33,490 nucleotides of DNA, taken from assembly GCF_000613345.1 (NCBI RefSeq), contig NZ_BAIS01000027.1, positions 1 to 33,490 on the forward strand, in the 5' to 3' direction. This DNA is from Prevotella disiens JCM 6334 = ATCC 29426. GTDB lineage: Bacteria > Bacteroidota > Bacteroidia > Bacteroidales > Bacteroidaceae. This document shows, piece by piece, positions 9,515 to 16,585 of the stretch; position 1 is the stretch's first letter, and every line of letters begins with the position of its first letter. The position numbers and the translations under genes were made by a program. The notes under the pieces were generated by a model. It saw nothing but the letters and a program-made list of their open reading frames with translations, made no database searches and had not been told where the DNA came from.

Positions 9515-9522
9515 GGAAAAAG

Positions 9523-9544
9523 CAAACCTATTGTTTTCACTTCG
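9523..9544 (+). repeat. Single copy of the 22-bp AAACCTATTGTTTT repeat
   Basis: The core AAACCTATTGTTTT (9524-9537) lies 9 nt after the regulator stop codon. It matches the units found as triple arrays near 12934, 23702 and 33219, but here the neighbouring 22-nt windows are not recognisable units. Confidence 0.6.
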
Positions 9545-9620
9545 CTTTAGAAATACGCTTGATATTCACACGCACTTTTATTTTTATCGAACACCAATAA
9601 AACTTTTGCATCGGAGCTTC

Positions 9621-9665
9621 ACGGATATTCACGGAGGTTGTCCGTGTTACTCCGTGTAAATCCGT
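9621..9665. repeat. CACGGA/TCCGTG inverted repeat
   Basis: Arms ACGGATATTCACGGA (9621-9635) and TCCGTGTAAATCCGT (9651-9665) pair at 13 of 15 positions, with another TCCGTG in the loop. It could be a transcript-end hairpin for the two-component operon or a dispersed palindromic repeat; there is no T-tract. Confidence 0.55.
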
Positions 9666-9711
9666 TGCTATCATATTTCTGTTAAATATGTGCAAATAAT
9701 ACAAGTTGTAT

Positions 9712-9742
9712 TTGTTACAACCGATGCTTTTGTGTATCTTTG
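9712..9742 (+). promoter_or_regulatory. Promoter of the BspA-like operon (TTG-N20-TATCTTTG)
   Basis: The -33 TTG at 9712-9714 and the -7 box TATCTTTG at 9735-9742 are separated by 20 nt, a strong fit to the Bacteroidetes consensus. Predicted transcription starts near 9749, leaving a leader of about 90 nt. Confidence 0.7.
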
Positions 9743-9837
9743 CATCGAATTGTGGAGTCTCATAAAACAGGTATTCATCAATTCTTTTCAGGAGTAACAG
9801 TCCAACGACATAAAACAACAATTAAATATTATTTAGA

Positions 9838-12258
9838 ATGATGAAACAAAATTACAACAACAAAGCGAAGTACCGCAGCGCATGGCTTGCGCTTGTGCTG
9901 CTAATGATAACGGCTCTGCCTATCACTGCACAGAACGTGGGCGACAGATTCCAAGTCGATGGCTATTGGTATCAGGTGGTAGATGCCACAGCCAAAACCG
10001 TGAAAGTGACATGGGCAAACTCAAATGCTGCAACGGAGCAAGCAACACAGCAGGAGTTAGCCAATGCAACGGCTAAACTCCCTGACCAGTGGAAAGGCTA
10101 CAACGGGACACCGAAAGTTACGTTAGTAGAAGAATTTATAACAGACAAACCATTTGATTCAAAAAATTCAGAAGCAGATACAAAACATGAAATTCCTGTA
10201 GTAATAATTCCTGCTACTGTCAAGTATAACAATGAGGACTGGACAGTGGTAGCCATCGGCTCCTATGCATTCATCAATGAAAGAGGAATTGATAATGTGG
10301 AGCTTCCTGAATCGATAGAAGCCATTGAGGATGCCGCCTTTTATCAATGCAGTGTCACGATGATAAATTTCCCAGCAAATCTGAAGTACATCGGTTGGCG
10401 TGCCTTCTACAAAACCAATTTGGCACCTTATAGTGAGATTGAACTAAAGGGTAGAAAACCGAAAAAATATAAATATTCGAAAAAATTTCAACCAATCAAA
10501 ATTCTTGGTGCAACTGCCATCGGTCCCCAAGCCTTTGAGGGAAGTTTTTCAAAGTCAAAATTTGAGTGTTCAAATATAACGTTCTTGGGGTATCAGGCTT
10601 TCAAGGGAGACAAATTTGATATAACAACACCTATTCCTGCAACAGCGAAGATTGGTGAACAGCCCAAAGATAACAAAATTAAGGCGATGTATAAAAACTT
10701 GCCCGCAGGCACTGACCAACGTTCGGGTGTGGAATCCTTTGCAGAATATTCGTTTGATCTAAGTTCTTATAAACTTCATAAAAAAGTTACACCTGTTTTA
10801 GAAGAGGGTCCAAAAACGATTCCTGCAGGCATGTTTGAAAAAGCCTTTACTGCAAAAGAAAATTTTTACATTCCTCTTTCTGTGACTACAATAGAAGAAA
10901 GAGCTTTCGCAAATACTGGTATCAAAAGTTTCAACGAATTGTCTAACGTAACGAAAATAGGCGCAAGGGCTTTCGAAAATGGCGTTATGTCAGGTGATTT
11001 TGTAATTGAAGAGCAAATTGAGGAAGTAGGCAATGGTGCCTTTGCAGGAAATACCAATCTGACAGGATTTACCTTGAAGGGCAGTGCCAACTGCAAGATT
11101 GGTGTGGGAATTCTTGAAGGTTGCACCGATTTGGAATTTATAGACTTGCGCAACGTCAACAACACTGAGTTCAAAAACAAACTGCAGAATTTGTCACGCG
11201 AATCTAATTCGCATACTATCACGGCAGGACTGCCAACTCATACTCTCGTGTTTCTTCCTGAAGCAACGGGCATCACCATTGCGGATGGTCAAGATGTGAA
11301 CTTTGTTAAGAGCAACGGTACATGCACCAAGCTGAGCTTGCAAGATGGTGCAGAATACGAGTTCCTTTGTGACATCAAAGCCAATGAGGTGGTTTACAAC
11401 AGATGCAACATGACCATTAACAACACAACCATAAATCGTGGTTACAACACTGATTTAACGGTTGCTCATTATGAAGGAGACAATTCTCTAACCTCCTACC
11501 GCGACTTCTCTGACTTTGCCTCTGGCAAGAACTGTTTCACCATTTTCCTGCCATACGCCGTGACATTACCACAGGGCATTCGCGCATACTATTTGGACTT
11601 ACAAACAGAGAGAAGCACGGGTAAAATAAACGAATACACTGGTAATTATATAATGGAAGAAGTTTATATGTTCAATTCAATCCCCGACGGTAGCAAGCTT
11701 GAGGCGAACAGACCCTATTTGCTGCGCATTACAGATAATAAGAACCACACCTCTCAGGAGTTCAAAGCGATTGACAATACAGTGGTAATAGCTGCGTCTG
11801 GCAATGACAAGGATAAGAGATTTAACAGACTCAAGCCAAAGTTCTTTACTGAAGGAAAAAATGACCAAAGCTACGTGTTCACTGGAAGCACCGAAAAGCT
11901 TCAACGTGGGGATGGACAGGATACGTCGGCTAACAACCCTTGGACGCTGGGTCGCGATGAAAATGGAAACGATATGTGGAAAAGAATGCCAGGTAAGACG
12001 GGTGTGGATAAACTCATACCTCCTTTCCGCGGAATCATTATGCCTAAGTCGACTATTGCTGCCGCCAATCAGTTTGTGTTACTCACTGAGGAGGACAATC
12101 AAACAGCGGGCATCAACGATGTGACAGGAAACACCGATGTACAGCAAGGCGCACAGCGCATATACACCATCGACGGGCGCTATGTTGGCACCAACTTCGA
12201 CAGTCTGCCATCGGGCATGTATATCATGAAGGGTAAGAAAACATTAAAGACGAAATAA
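9838..12258 (+). CDS. BspA-like leucine-rich-repeat surface protein
   Basis: 806 residues. A long signal peptide (charged start, then WLALVLLMITALPITAQ) precedes an ~100-residue N-domain. From about residue 134 to 440 there are LRR_5/BspA-type repeats with the alternation of AIGSYAF, AIEDAAF, YIGWRAF, TIEERAF and KIGARAF motifs and NVELPES/NFPANL strands. A further beta-rich region follows, and the last ~35 residues (RIYTIDGRYVGTNFDSLPSG, then MYIMKGKKTLKTK) match the C-terminal tail common on Prevotella surface proteins, resembling a type IX secretion sorting domain. BspA-like proteins bind host matrix or partner bacteria; the ligand here is unknown. It has its own promoter and is coupled to the 78-residue gene downstream. 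By eye its codons are richer in G and C than the flanking genes. Confidence 0.85.
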   Translation: MMKQNYNNKAKYRSAWLALVLLMITALPITAQNVGDRFQVDGYWYQVVDATAKTVKVTWANSNAATEQATQQELANATAKLPDQWKGYNGTPKVTLVEEFITDKPFDSKNSEADTKHEIPVVIIPATVKYNNEDWTVVAIGSYAFINERGIDNVELPESIEAIEDAAFYQCSVTMINFPANLKYIGWRAFYKTNLAPYSEIELKGRKPKKYKYSKKFQPIKILGATAIGPQAFEGSFSKSKFECSNITFLGYQAFKGDKFDITTPIPATAKIGEQPKDNKIKAMYKNLPAGTDQRSGVESFAEYSFDLSSYKLHKKVTPVLEEGPKTIPAGMFEKAFTAKENFYIPLSVTTIEERAFANTGIKSFNELSNVTKIGARAFENGVMSGDFVIEEQIEEVGNGAFAGNTNLTGFTLKGSANCKIGVGILEGCTDLEFIDLRNVNNTEFKNKLQNLSRESNSHTITAGLPTHTLVFLPEATGITIADGQDVNFVKSNGTCTKLSLQDGAEYEFLCDIKANEVVYNRCNMTINNTTINRGYNTDLTVAHYEGDNSLTSYRDFSDFASGKNCFTIFLPYAVTLPQGIRAYYLDLQTERSTGKINEYTGNYIMEEVYMFNSIPDGSKLEANRPYLLRITDNKNHTSQEFKAIDNTVVIAASGNDKDKRFNRLKPKFFTEGKNDQSYVFTGSTEKLQRGDGQDTSANNPWTLGRDENGNDMWKRMPGKTGVDKLIPPFRGIIMPKSTIAAANQFVLLTEEDNQTAGINDVTGNTDVQQGAQRIYTIDGRYVGTNFDSLPSGMYIMKGKKTLKTK

Positions 12259-12260
12259 AG

Positions 12261-12497
12261 ATGAACAGAGATAATATAAATGTAAACAGCACAGCTGGCG
12301 ACAGACGCACCTACCTGTCGCCATGCACCGAAATCATCAAAATGGAAACAATTAACCCCTTAGCGGAAAGTTTAGGAATTCCAAGAAAAGATGAAAATAC
12401 GGATGAAGCCAATGGAAAGCAGTGGCAGGGCGACGACTTGGACTCGTGGGACGAAGAGGAAGGCAGCAACGATAAGAATTGGGGAAGCGTGTGGTAA
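12261..12497 (+). CDS. Small acidic protein coupled to the BspA-like gene
   Basis: 78 residues, starting 2 nt after the BspA-like stop (TAA AG ATG), so almost certainly real and co-translated. No signal peptide or membrane segment. The N-terminal half carries RRTYLSPCTEIIKMETINPL then AESLGIPRK; the C-terminal half is strongly acidic and Trp-rich (WQGDDLDSWDEEEGSNDKNW). Bacteroidales genomes hold many short proteins with a Y-x-x-P...I-x-x-E...S start and an acidic or glycine-rich end, often beside surface-protein genes; their role is unknown. It could be a leader-type peptide or a small partner of the surface protein (inference). A hairpin and a strong terminator follow. Confidence 0.75.
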   Translation: MNRDNINVNSTAGDRRTYLSPCTEIIKMETINPLAESLGIPRKDENTDEANGKQWQGDDLDSWDEEEGSNDKNWGSVW

Positions 12498-12499
12498 CC

Positions 12500-12517
12500 C
12501 TCGGCATGCGTGCCGAG
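12500..12517 (+). terminator. Small GC-rich hairpin after the acidic-peptide gene
   Basis: CTCGGCA and TGCCGAG form a 7-bp stem around TGCG, starting 2 nt after the stop codon of the 78-residue gene. There is no T-tract, so it may protect the transcript end rather than terminate by itself. Confidence 0.45.
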
Positions 12518-12548
12518 AATAGCCATGCAACTACTCATGACATGAAAT

Positions 12549-12584
12549 AAAGTGGGAGGGAACTGTTGGTTTCCCTCCCACTTT
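12549..12584 (+). terminator. Strong hairpin terminator of the BspA-like operon
   Basis: A 14-bp perfect stem (AAAGTGGGAGGGAA with TTCCCTCCCACTTT) and 8-nt loop, followed by TTGTGTTT. It ends the plus-strand operon. It could also stop transcription arriving from the right on the minus strand, where the T-tract is weaker. Confidence 0.8.
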
Positions 12585-12687
12585 TGTGTTTGATAGCCGC
12601 TCACCTGTTATCGTCTTCTCTCTGTGGTGAACGAATAGGGAGCATCGGCGTCTTGAGTGCCACGCTGCTTAATACATTTATCAGATG

Positions 12688-12695
12688 CAAAGGTA
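12688..12695 (-). promoter_or_regulatory. Orphan minus-strand -7 box TACCTTTG
   Basis: TACCTTTG on the minus strand, pointing left into 12680-12549 where there is no credible gene. Together with the hairpin at 12549-12584 it brackets a possible short RNA of about 130 nt. A well-placed -33 TTG was not found. Confidence 0.4.
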
Positions 12696-12933
12696 TGAAA
12701 AATATCAAAGAGTAGTTGTTTTTTTTTATTTTTCATAATATACAAAATGAAACCTTTATAAAACCCTCTTATACAAAGTTTTTCTTAACACAACTCATTA
12801 ATAACTAATCGTATCGTTTGGAAATAAATAGAGTTTTGTAGAGGACTAAAAAATAGTAATTCTTATTTTAAAATCAAGAGTGTATGTTTGTTCTTTGATG
12901 TTACATACCCAAGCGGTTGCTATCCACGAAACT

Positions 12934-12999
12934 TAAACCTATTGTTTTTGACTTCAAAACAATAGGTTTTGCTCTCCAAAATAGGCACTTTTGAATTTG
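12934..12999 (+). repeat. 3 x 22-bp palindromic-core repeat array
   Basis: Three units of exactly 22 bp. Cores are AAACCTATTGTTTTT (12935), AAAACAATAGGTTTTG (12956, the reverse complement of the first core in the same register) and AAAATAGGCACTTTTG (12978). The same unit order occurs at 23702 and 33219. Confidence 0.8.
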
Positions 13000-13033
13000 T
13001 AAATCGTATCGACCTCAACTATCAGCACGAAAA

Positions 13034-13062
13034 AAAGTGTTTACCAAATTGGCAAACACTTT
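13034..13062 (-). terminator. ompA terminator
   Basis: On the minus strand AAGTGTTTGCCAA pairs with TTGGTAAACACTT and is followed by a T-tract running into 13030. It lies 26 nt beyond the ompA stop codon. Confidence 0.8.
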
Positions 13063-13087
13063 TATTTATTTTAGTTCTTCTTCTAAA

Positions 13088-14248
13088 TTAGTCAGTAACT
13101 TGAACAGTTGCACGACGATTGAAAGAGATAGGAGACAATGTGTCTACACCACCCTTACCAACTTCTGTAATCTTATCTGAGCTTACACCCATCTTAACAA
13201 GTTCACCAGCAACAGTTTTAGCACGTTGTTCTGACAACCATTGGTTGTGTTTAGCTGAACCTGTTGCACTATCTGCGTAACCTGTAACAAGGAGGTTGTT
13301 GTTGTTGTCAATTGCATACTTAGCAAGAGCTTGTACATTTACGAGGTCTTTTTTAGATGCAATATTTGTCTTGTCAATATTAAAGAATACTGAAATTGGA
13401 GTTGTTATCAATTCCTTAACTGATTGAGAAACTGTTTCAGTAGGTTTTTGGTTAGCAAGAGCATCACGAAGACGTGCATTTTCTGCTTCAGCATCACGAA
13501 GACGTGCATTCAAAGCGTCAAGAGCTGCTTGGTGTTGAGCGTTGATAGCATCAACGTCTGGAGTATGCGACCATGTAGATTTGCCAATGTTGAATTGAAG
13601 ACCTAATTCAGCGTAGAGGTTGTTATCATGTGAGTCCCAACCACGATTTCCATAGTATTGGTCGTAACCATCAATATCACCTTCCATACGGTTATAGCCA
13701 AGTTCTGCATATACTCGCATTACCTTGCTCAAACGCCATGAAGATTGAATACCAGCACTAAGAACCATACCATAATAGTCCTTGCTCATAGAACGACCTA
13801 TACCAGCACCTACGAATGGAATGATGTTCCATACGCGAGTTTCATTGTAACCACAAAACAAATTGCTAAGATTAAACATAGCATGACCTTGAGCCAACCA
13901 ATACTTGTTACCATTGTCAACCTTTGAGTTAACATCGTCAGTATCGCCTACACGCTTACCCCAAATACCTTGTGCCTTAACACGAAGACCAAGTCCAGGA
14001 GTAAACCATTTACCAATAGAAAGTCCTACTCCAGGGTTACCACGGAATGCCTTAAATGGATTAATTTTGAAATCAGCACCATGTTCTTGACCTGAGTACC
14101 ACACACTCCATTGTCCACCTACTTGAACAAACCAATTGTCCCAAAAAGAGTTAGTGGCAACACTATTCTTTAAAGTAGGCACTTCTTCTTGAGCAAAGCC
14201 AGCAACCGATGCGCCAGCAAATGCCAATACCATTAAAATTTTTTTCAT
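13088..14248 (-). CDS. OmpA-family major outer-membrane protein
   Basis: 386 residues. Signal peptide MKKILMVLAFAGASVAGFAQ, then an N-terminal beta-barrel of about 210 residues with aromatic strand ends (WDNWFVQVGGQWSVWYSG, AELGYNRMEGDIDGYDQYYG). A short coiled-coil linker follows (ALDALNARLRDAEAENARLR), then an OmpA C-terminal peptidoglycan-binding domain: ITTPISVFFNIDKTNIASKK, LLVTGYADSATGSAKHNQWL, SEQRAKTVAGELV and a C-terminal FNRRATVQV. It resembles the OmpA-like porins of Porphyromonas and Prevotella that join the outer membrane to peptidoglycan. It has its own promoter and terminator, so it is a single-gene unit, as expected for an abundant protein. Confidence 0.93.
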   Translation of the reverse strand: MKKILMVLAFAGASVAGFAQEEVPTLKNSVATNSFWDNWFVQVGGQWSVWYSGQEHGADFKINPFKAFRGNPGVGLSIGKWFTPGLGLRVKAQGIWGKRVGDTDDVNSKVDNGNKYWLAQGHAMFNLSNLFCGYNETRVWNIIPFVGAGIGRSMSKDYYGMVLSAGIQSSWRLSKVMRVYAELGYNRMEGDIDGYDQYYGNRGWDSHDNNLYAELGLQFNIGKSTWSHTPDVDAINAQHQAALDALNARLRDAEAENARLRDALANQKPTETVSQSVKELITTPISVFFNIDKTNIASKKDLVNVQALAKYAIDNNNNLLVTGYADSATGSAKHNQWLSEQRAKTVAGELVKMGVSSDKITEVGKGGVDTLSPISFNRRATVQVTD

Positions 14249-14322
14249 AACCTTTATTTATTATAATATCAAATAATCTATTATCTCTAAGTCTATAGTA
14301 AGTTAAAACTCAAATCACGCAA

Positions 14323-14330
14323 CAAAGGTA
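14323..14330 (-). promoter_or_regulatory. ompA -7 box TACCTTTG
   Basis: TACCTTTG on the minus strand, 75 nt before the ompA ATG, matching the Bacteroidetes -7 consensus. A canonical TTG at the -33 spacing is not seen. The implied leader is about 65-70 nt and AT-rich. Confidence 0.6.
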
Positions 14331-14415
14331 AGCATTATTTTTTATATTGCGAGTCATTCTTATTAAAAAAAGTCTTTTATTGTAAAAATTTTAAGTAATC
14401 AACTAAAAAACAACC

Positions 14416-16272
14416 CTAATTCAGCATTTTTTCTATATCAACTTGCCGTAATATTGTTAATATTACCTTTCTGTTTGGTGTATAATTTACATTACTGCAT
14501 GCAAACAATTGATTAACAATGTTCTCCATTTCATCATTATTTAGCACCTGTCCATGAGGAATTGCAGCGTTCTTTGCAAGGCTTAAAGCTAATGATTTCT
14601 TTATTTCTTCATCAACAGTAACATCTTCTTCGAGGGCAGAATTGACCATTTCGCCTACCAACTTTGAAATATCTAATCCCTCTATTCCCGTTGGAATTCC
14701 ATTAACGGCATAGCTATTCCTCCCCATATTACTCAAGTCGAAACCCATGAGTTTCATTTCAGAAATGACCTTTTCTAATAATGAAACGTTATGAGTTGGA
14801 AACGTAATCATTTCAGGGAAAAGCAATTTTTGGGTGTGCGCCGTATGGTTTTTGAGCTGTTTCAAATACAACTCATATAATATACGCACATGTGCACGAT
14901 GTTGGTCTATTATCATTAAGCCTGATTTTACCGCTGTCATAATGTAACAACCTTTGTATTGATAGTGGGCTGGCGAGCGTTCTTCAGCTACATTTCCACT
15001 TCTTAAATCACTTTTCCCCGATTCGGAAGGGGTGAAAATGTGTTGCTCCCCATTATTATTATCAGTACGAGGGGTTGCATTGGGCATCATTTCATCATCT
15101 CCAAGATTTTGATATAATGTTTGCCAATCGTCAGCAGGAATGGTATTTCGACCAACTTGCGTTTCTTTAAAAGGATTATAATTGGGATTATAATTGACTT
15201 TGGGTGCGTTTGTATTTGCCGAAGGATTGAAAACAGGAATATCAGGTTTCCCTTCCGTATCGAAATCAATTGAAGGAATATCATTAAACTTACCTAACGC
15301 TTCTTTTACTGCAGCCATTAAGATTTGCCAAATGGCCTGTTCGTTTTCAAATTTTATTTCCGTTTTGGTCGGGTGAATATTGACATCAATATTTTCAGCA
15401 GGCACTTGGAAATAGATAAAGTAAGGCACTTGCTCGCCAAATGGCAATAAACGTTCAAAAGCTGTAACGATGGCTTTATTGAAATAAGGGTGTTTCATGT
15501 AACGGTCGTTGACAAAAAAATATTGCAACGCACCTTTTTTCTTTGCTGATTCTGGTTTACCAACAAACCCATGGATATGACAAAGCGTTGTACTTACCTC
15601 TACTGGAAGCAAATCTTGATTCAGTTTCTTACCAAAAACTTCCACGATTCTTTGACGCAAGCCGCATGCTCTTAATGAAAAGATTTCTACTCCATTCGAA
15701 TGAAGTGTAAAAGAAATGTTCGGATAGACTAAGGCTATGCGCTCGAAAGACGAAATAATATTGTTGAGTTCGGTTGTATCCGACTTTAAAAACTTACGCC
15801 TTGCGGGTACATTAAAGAATAAGTTATCCACTTTAAAGCTGCTCCCAACGGCACACGAGCAGGGTTCTTGTCCCACGAATTTACTTCCTGAAATATTTAG
15901 AAGTGTACCTATCTCCTCAGTTTCTTGACGTGTTTTCAATTCAATTTGTGCCACCGCAGCGATTGAAGCCAACGCCTCGCCACGAAATCCCATTGTTGTC
16001 AATGCAAAAAGGTCGTCAGCTTTTTTAATTTTTGAGGTTGCATGGCGTTCAAAAGAAATGCGCGCATCGGTTTCAGACATACCTTTTCCGTTATCAACAA
16101 CCTGAATTGAAGTACGCCCTGCATCAACAATAATTACGTTTATCGTTGTTGCGCCAGCATCAATAGCATTTTCAACCAACTCTTTTACAACCGAAGCAGG
16201 TCGTTGAATCACCTCTCCAGCCGCAATTTGATTGGCTACACTATCGGGTAAAAGTTGAATTATATCGCTCAT
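14416..16272 (-). CDS. mutL: DNA mismatch repair protein MutL
   Basis: 618 residues, complete. The GHKL ATPase domain has KELVENAIDAGATTINV (motif I), VDNGKGM and TTMGFRGEALASI; a transducer region runs to about residue 330, then a low-complexity linker and the C-terminal dimerisation domain. MutL couples mismatch recognition by MutS to strand removal. In the C-domain the endonuclease motif DQHA-x2-E-x4-E appears as DQHRAHVRILYE (near residue 454), with Val where the first metal-binding Glu would be, and the usual CPHGRP end motif reads YTPNRK. It is last in the guaB/PPIase/surA/ostA run, 11 nt after the small membrane protein gene. Confidence 0.96.
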   Translation of the reverse strand: MSDIIQLLPDSVANQIAAGEVIQRPASVVKELVENAIDAGATTINVIIVDAGRTSIQVVDNGKGMSETDARISFERHATSKIKKADDLFALTTMGFRGEALASIAAVAQIELKTRQETEEIGTLLNISGSKFVGQEPCSCAVGSSFKVDNLFFNVPARRKFLKSDTTELNNIISSFERIALVYPNISFTLHSNGVEIFSLRACGLRQRIVEVFGKKLNQDLLPVEVSTTLCHIHGFVGKPESAKKKGALQYFFVNDRYMKHPYFNKAIVTAFERLLPFGEQVPYFIYFQVPAENIDVNIHPTKTEIKFENEQAIWQILMAAVKEALGKFNDIPSIDFDTEGKPDIPVFNPSANTNAPKVNYNPNYNPFKETQVGRNTIPADDWQTLYQNLGDDEMMPNATPRTDNNNGEQHIFTPSESGKSDLRSGNVAEERSPAHYQYKGCYIMTAVKSGLMIIDQHRAHVRILYELYLKQLKNHTAHTQKLLFPEMITFPTHNVSLLEKVISEMKLMGFDLSNMGRNSYAVNGIPTGIEGLDISKLVGEMVNSALEEDVTVDEEIKKSLALSLAKNAAIPHGQVLNNDEMENIVNQLFACSNVNYTPNRKVILTILRQVDIEKMLN

Positions 16273-16283
16273 TCTTATTATCT

Positions 16284-16568
16284 TTACATAAAATAGGCAA
16301 ATAAAAAAACTATCAAAAGGGTTAACAATGTGGTAATTCCAACAATTGTCATGAACCGATGATTGGCAGTTTGCCGTCTATTGGGTGAGGTTCGGAAACT
16401 AATTTCGTGATATTCACCACCCTGTTTCTCCGACTTCTTTTCCACTTTGCAACCTTCCTTTTCAGCTTGAACATATTCTTTCATCTTCTTCAATCGTTCC
16501 TTTCGTTCATCGTAATAGATGAACTCATGATGAAAACGACGCGGTTTAGGTTGATGAAAGAATATCAT
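16284..16568 (-). CDS. Small single-pass membrane protein between ostA-like gene and mutL
   Basis: 94 residues. A basic, aromatic N-terminus (PKPRRFHHEFIYYDERKERL) and a charged middle are followed by one C-terminal membrane helix (IVGITTLLTLLIVFLFAYFM). It would be tail-anchored with the charged part in the cytoplasm. It sits 17 nt after the OstA-like gene and 11 nt before mutL, in an operon-like run, which supports it as real. I recall similar small proteins at this spot in other Bacteroidales, but function is unknown. Confidence 0.75.
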   Translation of the reverse strand: MIFFHQPKPRRFHHEFIYYDERKERLKKMKEYVQAEKEGCKVEKKSEKQGGEYHEISFRTSPNRRQTANHRFMTIVGITTLLTLLIVFLFAYFM

Positions 16569-16585
16569 TTGGACTTTATTTGATA

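Larger units (their letters stand above)
9515..9837. other. Intergenic region between the LytTR regulator and the BspA-like gene
   Basis: No gene. It holds a single copy of the AAACCTATTGTTTT repeat core, an inverted repeat built of CACGGA/TCCGTG words, and the promoter of the BspA-like gene with a leader of about 90 nt. Confidence 0.6.
12498..13087. other. Convergent intergenic region between the BspA-like operon and ompA
   Basis: No credible gene. In order it holds a small GC-rich hairpin, a strong terminator, a minus-strand -7 box at 12688-12695 with no gene ahead of it, an AT-rich stretch, a triple 22-bp repeat array, and the ompA terminator. Confidence 0.6.

Noticed and set aside
12311..12604. 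97-codon minus-strand frame over the acidic-peptide gene
   Set aside because: Antisense to a gene with better context, passes through the terminator hairpin, and is low-complexity Ser/His-rich with no family likeness.
12934..12999. 22-bp arrays as a CRISPR array
   Set aside because: Units have no separate constant repeat and unique spacer of 25-40 nt, only three units occur, and no cas genes are present.
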